Source: Liolophura sinensis (lineage: Eukaryota; Mollusca; Polyplacophora; Chitonida; Chitonidae). Taken from it: a DNA stretch of 64,000 nt. The position numbers and the translations under genes are program-made. Of the stretch, positions 1 through 12,235 are shown one piece after another. Under the pieces are notes generated by a model. The model did no database searches. It worked only from the letters and a program-made list of their open reading frames with translations, and had not been told where the DNA came from. The stretch spans positions 7,622,281 to 7,686,280 of the forward strand of contig NC_088301.1 of assembly GCF_032854445.1 (NCBI RefSeq). Direction: 5' to 3'. How positions within the stretch are numbered: position 1 is the stretch's first letter; each line of letters opens with the position of its first letter.

Positions 1-1587
1 TTGGGTTTGCTATCTCTTAGCGCTTCTTGGATTGATAAGCTAATTTGCTAAAACAAGAATAACACTTATGAGTGGTAAATACGTATTCCGGTCAGGGCAA
101 TCTTTTTCTGTTGTCTGTCGATTGATAAACCTGTTTTCCTTTAATTATGAACACCTTTCTGTGTTCTTTGATTATTTGTCAGTAATGTTTTTTTCAAAGT
201 ATTTGAGTATATAAAGACATGACGGCGCGTGGGACTCCATCATGAATAATCGTCATAGAGTATATTAAATAGGAACAATGCAACATCCCAGGTATTATAG
301 AGAATTATAAAATAGCACCCAAACTAGACTGTTGTACTCATTCATATGGGTAAAAAAAAAACCTGGCTCACTGAAAAAAATTGAAAAAAAAATGTCAATT
401 ACACATATGAAAAAGCTCCGAGAGATATGGTCGTCCTTTTTATTATTATTTTTTGTTTGTTTGTGTTTTTTTGTTTTTGTCATTCTTTTTATTGATTACT
501 GTTTAATATATTTCCGTGCTATTTAGTAAAATATCACTATATATAGGGCAGATTGAGCCGGTGAAAGAAATGCCACGTTTTTCCTATATACTTGGTTCAG
601 TTTCTCAGGTAATGTGCAAATCTTTAAGTCAGTCACGAGTGCTTAAACACACGCGCCAGTATTGTATCCATTTGTAAATAAAGAGCTGCATAGTATCGGG
701 TTATGTTAAATGTGGGTACGTTTAAACCCGGACATACTGGGGAATACCACATACATGTATATAAGGCATAAATAGCTGGTTAGATGCTGTGATTGGCAGC
801 ATAATACATATTCACCTGGATCTGTATAAAAAGATCGGTTCCACTATTAAACTTAAAGTATATCTTGACCTATATCAATTCTTTTTCCTTTATACTCGTG
901 AAGTATAGTTATATACATAAATACTAGAACGTAATATACATATATATGGTTTTTCACGATTCCAGGTGGAAAGGATCTATACATGTAGGTCTATAATCCC
1001 ATATAATACATTAATGTCCTACATATATGTATAATAAGGACTTATCTGAAGACCTCCTATATTTCTATATTGCATTACAGAAATATGTTAGTTTCGTCTT
1101 ATCGGCTTTACTGAAATTTTTGCTCACTGATATTTCTATACAAACCACGGCCGCGGCCTACTACATATTGGCAATTTTTTTAGACTGTCTTATAGGCATG
1201 TTTTTCATTTCTGAACCCCAGGGTTTAAGTCCTATACACAATGTATAGTCTAGTGCTATAGACCAAGCATTTCACTACGCTTCGCTTCTATTTTCATTTA
1301 TGCTTTTTACGCTACTGCTGATCGAATGGGCCTAATGTGTTCTGATCTTGTCTGAAAGCTTGACTGACTGATTGTTTGTTTAAATAAATGGTGTTTAGCG
1401 CAGTGCTCAAGATTTTTCTCTTATACAGTTAAGGTACCGGGAAGGTTTACGGGTAGAGGAAATTGTCTGAAATACATATATAGCGTACCAAGGTTGAAAT
1501 AAACGCGCATTAACTGAATCCGCGTGTACATGTAATAAAAACGTGATATGCCAGGCCTACCTTCTTTACGTGTTATAATGTGTTGTA
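1..1587. other. AT-rich stretch with no recognisable feature
   Basis: I see no convincing exon, RNA gene or complete mobile element here. Open frames are short and low in complexity (T- and A-runs near 340-500). It reads as intergenic DNA or a long intron of an unseen gene. Confidence 0.5.
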
Positions 1588-1765
1588 AATTATATATTTA
1601 TTTGATTGGTATTTTACGCCGTATTCAAGAATATTTCACTTATACGACGGCGGCCAGTATTATGGTGGGAGAAAACCCGGGGAAAACCCACGGCCATCCG
1701 CACGTTGCTGACATACCTTCCCACGCACTGGTGAGAGGCTCCTGGTCATTACGGTTCCTGGTATT
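1588..1765 (-). mobile_element. SINE-1 fragment (tRNA-derived SINE, internally deleted)
   Basis: Read on the plus strand it starts with the TTTATTTGATTGG tail, then the conserved body ACGCCGTATTCAAGAATATTTCACTT and GGCCAGTATTATGGTGGGAG. The same body recurs at 15,601, 16,996, 19,251, 24,024 and 26,462. The middle part is missing: CTTCCCACG jumps straight to GGTGAGAGGCTCCTGG. The tRNA-like head lies to the right in complete copies, so this copy is on the minus strand. Family naming here is mine. Confidence 0.75.
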
Positions 1766-2966
<1,201 letters not shown>

Positions 2967-3054
2967 ATACATTCAGTAAATACCTATGATTGGATGATAT
3001 CGACAACGACGACGAACATAGTATACTTTAAATATTTACTGATAGTAAATGATT

Positions 3055-3510
3055 ACGTTCACGTAATGCCACTATACAATCTGAACTCTGTACATCCGCA
3101 TAATGTCATTGTTTATTTATTTATTTACTTATTTATTTATTTAAGTCACTACAGAATCTGATTATGTCAACATCCACGGCAATTATTTCACTGTACAACC
3201 TGAATATGTGAACATTCACGTAATGTTAGTATACAGCCGGAATACGTGCACCTCTACGCAACGTCACCGCACAATCTGAACATGTGCATGGGCACAGCCA
3301 CGTAATCCCACTATACAACCTGAACTTGGGTATACATTCATATGTAATGTCACTATACAACCTGAACACTTGTTCACGTAATGTTAGTACACTATCTGAA
3401 AACGTGTAAATCAACGTAATGTCATTATACAATTTACCTGAACACGTATATATCCAGGTAATGTCATCCTACAATATAAACATGTGTGTATATCCACCTA
3501 CTGTCATTAT
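3055..3510. repeat. Degenerate tandem repeat
   Basis: Phrases of the type ACGTAATGTCACTATACAA followed by CCTGAACACGTG recur about eight to ten times with variable spacing (roughly 45-65 bp) and many substitutions, with a short TTTA microsatellite inside near 3,110-3,145. It looks like an old, decaying minisatellite. No protein is supported. Confidence 0.7.
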
Positions 3511-3559
3511 ATTTGTTTGCTTTGTTGCTTAATTTGATTAACAGTTAGTGCTGTACTCA

Positions 3560-4045
3560 CATAGGTTCACTTAAACGAGACCACCGACTTTTAGCAAGTA
3601 ACTGACGAACATTCCCACCCGTGACATAGAGATATGTAAACATGAACGTGTAAACATGAACAAACTTACTTAGTGTCGAAATGTACAATGTGATCACTTC
3701 CAACACAGACAATATATATGAAGAATTAAATTACCAGATTTCATCGGGATTTGCCTGAGGCGCTTCTCTGTACTGATATTTTTGTACCTATTTGATGCCG
3801 AAGGGAAACTATACTCAGAACATTTTCACCTATACAATGACGATCGATATAATGTGCTGGTGTAATTAAACCACCGATATAAGGCAAGTTACTGACGAAC
3901 TTTCCCACATGTGACGTACAGATATATGCCCACCATTTTGGTGGAAGACACGAGGTCTTCAATGGACATTACACCGCGCGAACGGACGCACAAGCTGTCA
4001 TAGACTGCTATCTGCCATCAAGCAATGAGGAGAATCTACGAATCT
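3560..4045 (-). mobile_element. SINE-4 fragments, two adjacent partial copies
   Basis: Two partial copies of one body: ACCACCGACTTTTAGCAAGT followed by AACTGACGAACATTCCCAC near 3,580-3,620, and a longer one near 3,865-4,025 containing GGCAAGTTACTGACGAAC, CACCATTTTGGTGGAAGACA and GAGGTCTTCAATGGACATTA. The same body recurs at 14,050, 32,230, 38,500 and 42,915, where a tRNA-like B box can be seen. Truncated here. Confidence 0.65.
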
Positions 4046-5095
4046 ACGTGGCAATCTACTTCAGTACTGGTATACTGGTAAGTGGAAGATGAGAACTGTG
4101 TCATCGGGACAGGCTAGTCAACTAAAATACGCGTCCGTTATTCACCGGTCAACCACTGTGCATACACAATGTACAAGCTTAAGGCAAGCCGTCGCGATCC
4201 GCGTTAAGACGTGTACAGGAGGATGTTTCATTTATAAAGATGAGTGCGAGGATGGGTATATACGGGACATGCATGTACTTACCTCTTGTAATAGGTGCGT
4301 TTGACAGGATATCACGTTTTCAGAGATGTATGTATCCTGTGTAGCTGTGTATGGGGCCCCTAGGCACCTGGGTCAAACCCGGTACAACAAACACGCCTGT
4401 AGAAAGATGGAGCAACTGGCAGGCTGCACCCCGCGGGAAATCCGTGTAACTTAGTTTATAGTGACCTCTAGCAGCCCTGTATCTTGGGGTTACGACAGAT
4501 CCCTTAGCTCTGGCTAACAATTAATATATGTCATGGACAGAGTAGTGTATTTGTATATGCAAAGTTCAGGTTGACCTTGTTTTAATCAGCTGGGTAGAAT
4601 CAACCTGTAACATCTATACAGGCTTCATTATATAAAATTATCCTGTAAATAACCTGTTGGCGTGTGGACGCGAGAAACCCGGAGTTCAATTTTGAGTGCA
4701 GTGATGCCTATTCCAAACAAGTCGTAGATGTTGTGTATAAATGAGCAAAAGCTATTATAACATTCGATATATTTGATTAATAAACAGTTTAACAATATAC
4801 ACAACACTGAGAATGAATGACGAAGGAGGCTACGGACAAGATTAGTCGTGATCTATGTGTGGAAACACAATGGCGAGTCGGAATCCAAATTTCGAAATCC
4901 GCCCCAACCAGATTAGTCGATCCGTGCCATACAAATGCCTACACTGTTGTATTTTGATGATTAACAATAAAACGTCGTTAAAAGCCTGGGGCGGGGTGGG
5001 GAATATGGGCCAAGTATATTGGTCGGTCCTGTGTAAGTTGAGTGTCAGTGAGGCAGCGTTATATATAAGGATATATGTTTTAATGTTTCCTCTTA
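4046..5095. other. Gene-free stretch
   Basis: No supported gene. Open frames of 65-90 codons occur on both strands at 4,842-5,127 and overlap each other. They lack splice-compatible neighbours and any recognisable similarity. Confidence 0.4.
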
Positions 5096-5163
5096 CCATA
5101 ATGGTGGCCGCCGTGAAATATTTTTGAGTACGGCCTAAAACATCAAGAAAAATAAATAAATTA
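5096..5163 (+). mobile_element. SINE-1 3' tail fragment
   Basis: CCATAATGGTGGCCGCCGTG, then AAATATTTTTGAGTACGGCC and an AATAAATAAATTAA tail. This is the 3' end of SINE-1 in plus orientation with the rest missing. Confidence 0.7.
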
Positions 5164-6005
5164 AAAAGTGTTATTGTGTGTTGCCTAATTGTGATTACAC
5201 AACACAGCAGTTAAAGTCATCGTAGACCATGGACATCCCCTAAAACCCCTGAATATGTTCAATTCTACCGGATTATATGCAAATCTCGCTCTTCAGCGGG
5301 ATTTTGTCGTACACGAATTCCATGCCTTTTATCGCCAGCATGGCCCTGAGAAGAATGCAAGAACAGGATTGTGGAAAACTGGACCCAAACCTCACGTGTG
5401 GACGGATTCAGACAAGCATCTTGACAGAGTAGCCCACTATGCATGAACCAACTGTAAGACGAACAACATATAGAGTAAAACCAATGGTGAGAGATATATC
5501 CATAAATATTAGACCTATGTCGATATATATCAACTAATGCACAGAAAGGAAAGCAGGGTAATAAAAAACCTTAGCAATATCTGTCTCAATAGCCTAAAAT
5601 ATGTACGTATGTTTCGTATAAATGAAAACTTATTGATTATATTTACATCGAAACAGACATTCATATGCCAGCCCTCAAGCAAGATGGACGTCCGAGGTCA
5701 ATAATCGCAAGCCCAATTCCCAAAACGACGTTAAACATTAACTACCAAAGAACTCAAAAAGTCTATAAAGTACGAAAATAGGAAGAAATCGTGCAAAGAA
5801 AAACAGTCAACAGTTTTCAATGATGATGGAAAACACGGAAGGTATGCCCAAGGTGAAATCAGTATTCATGCTAGTATATATAAATTATCGATAATAATAT
5901 GTGTATCACGGTTGCGCATTGATTGCAACTGTTCGGAATAAGACACAGTCATGAAACACGGTGGCGTTAAACAGCTATCGTATACGAAATAAATCAAATA
6001 TATGG
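5164..6005. other. Gene-free stretch
   Basis: Nothing recognised. A 63-codon open frame at 5,255-5,446 has no matching splice context that I can find. Confidence 0.4.
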
Positions 6006-6240
6006 CGTGATGAATGGATGCTTGGGTTTTACGTCGTTTTCAACTTCTCAGTCATATGACGACAAAAAGTCCTTAGACGTGTATATATATACTGTGTCTT
6101 CTTGTGGCGAGGCGAGTTCATGTCGCCAAAATGCTGCCGCCACTGAAGTATCATGCCGAAGACACCCGACATGACACCCACCCAGTCACACAGCCTCACC
6201 AAATTGCTTTAATTGCTCTCATCTTTTTAATCGCCTTAGT
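6006..6240 (-). mobile_element. SINE-3 fragment
   Basis: Begins GGATGCTTGGGTTTTACGTC, then CAGTCATATGACGAC, TGTGTCTTCTTGTGGCG, GAGTTCATGTCGCC and GTATCATGCCGAAGACACC. The same order of phrases occurs at 11,338-11,640 and 35,155-35,345, which defines a dispersed family. The tRNA-like head expected at the right end is missing here. Confidence 0.7.
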
Positions 6241-7710
6241 TTAGTGGTGATGTCATACCTGCTCTGAGACATTAGTTATATCTATCACCTCCTGCTCCTA
6301 GCGACGAAACCGGGTGCTCGAAAATGCACCCTTATCAACATTATCTCCCAATTTTCTATGTTTTTATTTCTTTTATGCATGTTCCAAGAAAAAGGAGTTA
6401 TGTGTGCCTGCAGGGGTCTTCTGAGAAAACTGTGAATATATTCATCATTAGAGGTCCTTTACTGAAAGGATCGCACACACAAAAGAACACACACAAAGAA
6501 AAAAAAACACATATCGAAGTACAGGTACTTTTGACAACAGGCCGCTGTCTAGTTGTTTTCTTCCACTGATATATAGACATGGTGTGCGCCTGTATGTCAC
6601 GTGTTAGGGGCTTCTTCAGTAACTTGCCTGTTTCCGTTCTTCGCGTCTACCCTTGCGATCGAAAGGCCACTCGGTCGGTCATGCTCCGCACATATGCTCC
6701 GCTTCAAAATATGCACATCCATATATAAGTAGTACCATATGCGACCCTAAATTGTCACGTATAAATGTTAGACAAAAACAGAAATAAAGAAAACATTTTA
6801 AACAAGATCTCGCATCCACAACATACGGAAAGTCATTTTTAATTTCATAACTTTTCTATCAAATAGCTACATCGTTGCCTTATAAGATTTTAAACCAGAA
6901 AATGGCCCTTACGAAAAAAGCATCAAAAATGGAATCAAGTTTGATTAAAATAACTCCGCTCTATGTAAATAAGTCTATATATATGGGCGTACATAATTAA
7001 CAAGAATTGCATGTGACGCTATTTGACCCATCTGTAAACAGCCCAGATGAAGTAGCTTTTTTGTGCTTACCTGTATGTATCGCACATGTTTATATAAGTT
7101 GTTTTACAAGTTTTCAAACTCAAAGCTCCCTTACAAGTCGTGTACAAAACACTTCGTTAATTTTCTTTTAAAACAATCCACATTCATTTTGCCAACAATT
7201 AAGTCCCCCTAGGGTTTTACAAATAATTAAGAATATAATACTTTATACTTGTGCAACGTTTTAAAAAAAAAAACAAGTGCTCAAAACCATTTAACAATGT
7301 CAGCGCGGTCTATCACATGAAATGTACCAGAAAATGTATAATTTACAATGCATCAACGCATTATAAAAGAGGACAACCCAAACAACTAAAAAACCCCGAA
7401 AGGAGATAATTCTGATTAAAAACAATGAAAGAAAATACAAGTACAGCAATCAAAAACATTTAATGGATAACTTCATAGGAAAATTTGCATAAAAGTGGAG
7501 ATAAATGTGAAATTTGACAATACATGCACACCTGCAAAAATATATAATCTCGTATGTAGAAAACAATTACTTGTTACAAGCATATCTACATGCTATAGTG
7601 CCTATAACTTTCTCTCCAATTCCCACATTATAATTATAAGTAAGGTAAGTAACGTATATATAGGTCAGCGTTTAATGAAAACTTGTCACCGCCACAATGA
7701 AGTCAAAGAG
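6241..7710. other. Gene-free AT-rich stretch
   Basis: No gene, RNA or full element seen. Short A-rich runs (near 7,260) and weak open frames only. Confidence 0.4.
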
Positions 7711-8045
7711 TGATTGAGTGCTTGGCGTTTAACGTCGTACTTAACAATTTTTCAGTTATATGACGACGAGGGAATCCTTGGGGTGCATGTAATATGCCTC
7801 CTTGTTGCAGGACGAATTTCCACCGCTCTTTTATCTAGTGCTGCACTGAGACGCCTTACGGAAGGTGAGTAAGCCGCCCAACCCGAGCCATTATACTGAT
7901 ACGGGTCAACCAGTCGTTGCGCTATCCCCTTCATGCTGAAAGCCAAGCGAGGAAGTTACAAGTTCCTCTTTTAAGGGTCTATCGCTCCGAAGCGGACACT
8001 CTGCCAACTCTGCTCTCGGGGCCAGTCAAAGCAAACAAAGCCTTA
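7711..8045 (-). mobile_element. SINE-2 copy with tRNA-like head
   Basis: On the minus strand it begins at about 8,045 with a tRNA-like head (GGCCCCGAGAGCAGAGTTGG resembles an A box). It continues through CCTCTTTTAAGG-type sequence, CTTGGCTTTCAGCATGAAGG, and ends at 7,711 with the AACGCCAAGCACTCAATCAC tail. A second copy lies in opposite orientation at 9,655-9,935 and a truncated one at 59,606-59,790. Confidence 0.8.
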
Positions 8046-8399
8046 TTCAGTTCCACTATACATACAAAGGCTACTGTTCATGGAATGTTAATCTGTTCAT
8101 CGAGTTGGTTGAATTTATCATTAACACATCTATGTGAAATTCGGTAAACCATACATCAACAATGTTCAGGTATTCCGAGGAGTAACAAATTATGGTCCCC
8201 TATTGGTTGACCTTTATACCTGGGGCTGATTCCACAAAGCCAGTTTTGACTTAAGTCCAAAACTTCAAATATGATTTTAGAGTTTATTTTTGAGCCGTGC
8301 AAATTCAAATTTTGACCACCTCATTAATGTTATCTTGAAGACAAAGATTTTAACATTTCAACTTCCATTACCGAGAACTAAACATTGTGCCATCGTTTT
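8046..8399. other. Spacer with no recognised feature
   Basis: Contains GGGGCTGATTCCACAAAGCC near 8,222, which resembles MITE ends elsewhere in the window (42,321), but I could not find the matching opposite end. Confidence 0.35.
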
Positions 8400-9250
8400 A
8401 AATGATTATGTGGTGATGCATGCCTCGACGAAATCTTTAACATTTACGTGGTGATGCAGGCCTCGACGAAATCATTTGCATTTCCGTAGTGATGCATGCC
8501 TCAACGAAATGTTTGACATTTACGTGCTGATGCAGGCCTCGATGAAACCCTTTACAGTTACATGATGATGCAGGCCTCGATGAAACCCTTTACATTTACG
8601 TGGCGATGCATGCCTCGACGAATCCCTTTACATTTACGTGGCGATGCAGGCCTCCATGAATCCCTTTACATTTACGTGGTGATGCAGGCCTCGACGAAAT
8701 CATTTGCATTTACGTGGTGATGCATGCCTCGACGAATCCCTTTACATTTACGTGGCGATGCAGGCCTCCATGAATCCCTTACATTTACGTGGTGATGCAG
8801 GCCTCGACGAAATCATTTGCATTTACGTTCAAAATGTTTGACATTTACGTGCTGATGCAGGCCTCGATGAAACCCTTTACAGTTACGTGTTGATGCAGGC
8901 CTCGATGAAACCCTTTGCATTTACGTGGTGATGCAGGCCTCGACGAAATCATTTGCGTTTACGCGGCGATGCATGCCTCAACGAAATGTTTGACATTTAC
9001 GTGCTGATGCAGGCCTCGATGAAACCCTTTACAGTTACGTGATGATGCAGGCCTCGATGAAACCCTTTGCATTTACGTGGTGATGCATGCCTCGACAAAT
9101 TCCTTTACATTTACGTGATGATGCAGGCCTCGATGAAACCCTTTACATTTACGTGGTGATGCATGCCTCGACGAAATGCTTTACATTTACGTGGTGATGC
9201 AGGCCTCGACGAATCCCTTTACATTTACGTGGTGATGCAGGCCTCGACTT
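8400..9250. repeat. 38-bp minisatellite, about 22 units
   Basis: The unit is TTTACATTTACGTGGTGATG followed by CAGGCCTCGACGAAATCC, measured as 38 bp between successive GGCCTC phrases (8,649 and 8,687). Variants switch between GCAGGCCTCGA and GCATGCCTCAA, and between ACGTGGTG and ACGTGCTG. One partial unit sits near 8,821-8,840. There are no unique spacers, so it is not CRISPR-like. It is bracketed by two SINE-2 copies in opposite orientation. Confidence 0.93.
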
Positions 9251-9294
9251 CATTATTATTAATCCATGTATAACAAAGGGTGTGAAAGATTAAA

Positions 9295-9650
9295 TCTTTG
9301 CTGGATCTAAAAGAAGCCATGCTGACTCTCAAGATGTTACATGTTATCTGGACTTGTATCTTTATGCAAAGACCAACACGGTTTTCTCTCTCGCAGACTG
9401 TACGAGGGATGGTTTCAATGTTGACATTGTGAATTATCCTTACTTGGACAGCAATATACTGTCATCTCGCCTTGTAGCATTTGTTAGATCCTGTGTGTTG
9501 TGTGACGATTTTAATTAACGTCACAAGTTATTACTGCGAAGACTAGTGTGACAGTGTGACCAAAAGCCTTCACTCCAAGTTTCCTAAGTTTTACAATGAG
9601 TATAATTCTCTTGTAAGTGAATATGCCTTTGGAAAGAATATTCCTTGACC
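9295..9650 (+). pseudogene. Decayed retroelement ORF fragment (3' part of an RT-type polyprotein)
   Basis: One plus-strand frame reads VTCYLDLYLYAKTNTVFSLA, then FNVDIVNYPYLDSNI, SRLVAFVRSCVLCDDFN, a stop, then RHKLLLRRL. After a frame change it reads SKFPKFYNEYNSLVSEY. From memory this order of phrases (FN-DIVN-P-L-SNI, then SRLVAF-R-C, DFN-RHKLL, FYNEY) is typical of the region downstream of the reverse transcriptase in uncharacterised invertebrate retroelement proteins. The phrase that normally separates SNI from SRL is absent, and several stops break the frame, so this is a dead copy. I am not sure of the exact clade. Confidence 0.5.
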
Positions 9651-9654
9651 GAGT

Positions 9655-9935
9655 CACACCTAAGACTTTAAAAGAGGAAGTTTTAATTTCGTCGCTTGGC
9701 GTTCAGCATGAAGGGGATAGTGCAACAACTGGTTGACCCGTATCAGTATAATCACTCGGGCGGGGCGGCTTACTTGCCTTCGGTAAGTCGTCTCAGTGAA
9801 GCAGCACTAAATAGCGGTGGAAATCCGTCCTGCAACAAGGAGGCACATTACCAGTACATGCACCCTAAGGATTCCTTCGTCGTCATATGACTGAAAATTG
9901 TTGAGTACCACATTAAACCCCAAGCACTCACTCAT
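9655..9935 (+). mobile_element. SINE-2 copy, inverted relative to the 7,711 copy
   Basis: AAAGAGGAAGTTTTAATTTC, CTTGGCGTTCAGCATGAAGG, GGTTGACCCGTATCAGTATA and the end CCCCAAGCACTCACTCA match the reverse complement of 7,711-8,000 over nearly its whole length. The tRNA-like head is mostly lost. The ORF seen here is part of the element and not a gene. Confidence 0.8.
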
Positions 9936-10619
9936 TCAAAAGACTGCTTTTTTATATATGAATTATAGTTTATTAATTTATGAAGTATGATATGCATCTA
10001 GAAATCGACCGTTGTATAGTCGATCAGTCTGCATGTTGGTACAATACTAATTTAACTACATCTAAGCGCAATAAAGTACGAAACTCCATGTGGGGATGTC
10101 GAATCTATTTCGAATCTGCGCTTGTTTTGACTTAATTTTTGGCTGTAGAAAAAGAAATCGTTGGATGAAGCCTATATCTGTTGATGGATCGTTAATTTTG
10201 CTCGTGAACTTGCAGTATTGCATTATATAATCATCTTTGAAAACACGTGAATGGTACTGAATGGGCGTCTCCTTTGAAGGCAAGCGCCTTGGCCTATAGA
10301 TCACGATCCGTTCCCGCAGTGTTTGTGTTTAATTCCAGATACATGTAATTCGAAATCGAAATGGGTGGTGGGTGGATTTGGTTGTATGGGGAAGGGGTGG
10401 GGGGTGGGGGGGGGTGCACATTTTCCACATAATCCTTTCCTGATTCAGAAGCTGTTTGGAGTGAATGCATTTAACGGAAGCTAGATCTAGGATTGTGTCA
10501 CTACAGATTCACAAAAAAACTCACACTTATCATCAAGCCCTGGAAGCGCAGATATTGTCTTTTTCACGTCTTTGTTCGGACTGTTTTTTAAAGTCATATT
10601 CAAGAATTTTTGACTTACA
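9936..10619. other. Gene-free stretch with a G-rich run
   Basis: No gene supported. Positions 10,360-10,420 hold a run of GGGTGG-type sequence with several G-tracts that could form a G-quadruplex. An 80-codon minus-strand frame at 10,062-10,304 has no splice or similarity support. Confidence 0.4.
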
Positions 10620-11020
10620 TGTTGACAGCCACTTCTATGGGTGGAGGAAAACGGTGTAACCGGAGTATCCGATGGCAGCCAATACTATGGGAGGAGGAAA
10701 ACGATGTACCCGGAGTATCCGATGGCAGCCAATATTATGGGTGGAGGAAAACGATGTACCCGGAGTATCCGATGGCAGCCAATATTATGGGTGGAGGAAA
10801 ACGGTGTACCCGGAGTATCCGATGGCAGCCAATATTATGGGTGGAGGAAAACGATGTACCCGGAGTATCCGATGGCAGCCAATATTATGGGTGGAGGAAA
10901 ACGGTGTACCCGGAGTATCCGATGGCAGCCAATACTATGGGTGGAGGAAAACGGTGTACCCGGAGTATCATATGGAAGCCAATATTATGGGTGGGGGAAA
11001 CTGGTGTACCCGGAGTAAAC
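10620..11020. repeat. 50-bp minisatellite grown from a SINE segment, about 8 units
   Basis: The unit is CGGAGTATCCGATGGCAGCC then AATATTATGGGTGGAGGAAA and ACGATGTACC, exactly 50 bp (for example 10,761 to 10,811). The phrase GCAGCCAATATTATGGGTGG and the flanking CGGAGTAAACCAACC are the body of SINE-4 (compare 42,915 and 32,230), so the array is an expansion of an internal SINE segment. Because 50 is not divisible by 3, the encoded peptide cycles every 150 bp and three overlapping open frames result. None is supported as a gene. Confidence 0.92.
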
Positions 11021-11110
11021 CAACCGATCTTTGCAAGTTAGATAACCAGCAGATTTTTCCACTAGTGACATATATCATATTGGTTAAAGGCAAACGGTCT
11101 TCATGCGGGT
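11021..11110 (-). mobile_element. SINE-4 remainder next to the 50-bp array
   Basis: AACCAACCGATCTTTGCAAG, TTTTTCCACTAGTGACATAT and AGGCAAACGGTCTTCATGCG continue the SINE-4 body directly from the last array unit, showing that the array expanded inside an inserted SINE. Confidence 0.6.
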
Positions 11111-11230
11111 CCACCCGCAAAAGAATGTCAGCTGCATATTGCAACCAAGGCCCGGAAATCAATGTAACCTTGAAATATGTACGTCTGAAAATGGTATTGA
11201 ACCTACCCCACGTGTAATCAGGCAACTGAA

Positions 11231-11312
11231 TATTTATTTGCTCCGTGTTTTCACCGTCCTCAAAAATATTTCACTTATACAACATAATACGCCACCATTA
11301 TGGTGGGAATAA
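11231..11312 (-). mobile_element. SINE-1 tail fragment
   Basis: ATTTATTTGCTCCGTGTTTT, AAAAATATTTCACTTATACA and GCCACCATTATGGTGGGA correspond to the 3' part of SINE-1. The rest is missing. Confidence 0.65.
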
Positions 11313-11337
11313 ATGGCAATTGAATATGTATGGACAT

Positions 11338-11640
11338 GTATGCTTTGGGTTTTACGTCGTACTTAACAATTTTTCAGTCATATGGCGACGAGAAGCTATT
11401 AGTGTCTGTGCATATGCCGTTTCTTCTTGTGGCAGAGCGAGTCCATACTGCCAAAGTGCAGCCCCCAGTGTAGTATCATGCCAAAGGCCAGTCACATTAT
11501 AATGACACCGCGCCAACCACTCTTGTCTCCTTGCTCTAAGCGCCAACCGAGGTAGCAACAACTACCATTTTTAAAGTCTTTGGTCTTACCCGACCTGGAT
11601 TTGATTTCAGGTCTCCTGCCCGATGTACTTGAGAAGCCTC
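11338..11640 (-). mobile_element. SINE-3 copy with tRNA-like head
   Basis: TATGCTTTGGGTTTTACGTC at the left, then CAGTCATATGGCGACGAGAA, TTTCTTCTTGTGGCAGAGCG and GTATCATGCCAAAGGCCAG. Near 11,590-11,625, read on the minus strand, GAAATCAAATCCAGGTCGGG resembles a pol III B box. This is the longest copy of the family in the window. Confidence 0.75.
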
Positions 11641-11779
11641 TGAATTAAGCAGCACTGAGCGGTGATATACAGATGCGTGAAGCTCCATACATGGAGTCAG
11701 ACTAAACCATACGATATTGGATCCATTTCAATATACTGACTGGTCGTTAACTAGAACTAAGATGGACCTTCTTCCAACA

Positions 11780-12235
11780 TGACTTATCGCAAACTAGATC
11801 TGAGATGCACATACTTCCTGTCCGATTGTTGCTAACTAGATCTGAGAGGCACCTATTTTATGCCCGATTGTTGCTAGCTAGACCTGAGATGCACCTACTT
11901 CCTGCCCGATTGTTGCTAGGTAGATCTGATATGCACCTACTTCCTGTCCAATTGTTGCTAACTAGACATGAGATGCACCTACTTCCTGCCTGATTTAAGT
12001 TGCCTTTACTTCCAGTCTGAACTGATGATAACTAGATCTAAGACGCTCATTCTTCCTGCCTGTCGGTAACCAGATCTAAAACGCCCCTACTTCTCGCCTT
12101 ATTTGTCGTCAGCTGGAGCTAATATGTATCTACTTCTTGTCAAATTTGTCGCTAACTCGATCTAAGATGCAACAATTTCCTCTCTGATTGGTCGATAACT
12201 CGGTCTAAGATGCACCTCCTTCCTCCCTGATCATT
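11780..12235. repeat. 42-bp degenerate minisatellite, about 10 units
   Basis: The unit is GATTGTTGCTAACTAGATCT followed by GAGATGCACCTACTTCCTGC and CC, 42 bp in the best-kept central units. Units diverge towards both ends. Because 42 is divisible by 3, a repetitive open frame (MHLLPARLLL-type) appears on the plus strand. I treat it as an artefact. Confidence 0.88.

Noticed and set aside
5255-5446. 63-codon frame starting MFNSTGLYANLALQRDFVVH
   Set aside because: Non-repetitive, but no family recognised, no flanking exon found, and start context and surroundings look intergenic.
10610-11217. Three overlapping open frames of 125-181 codons
   Set aside because: They come from the 50-bp SINE-derived array and share one peptide cycling through frames.
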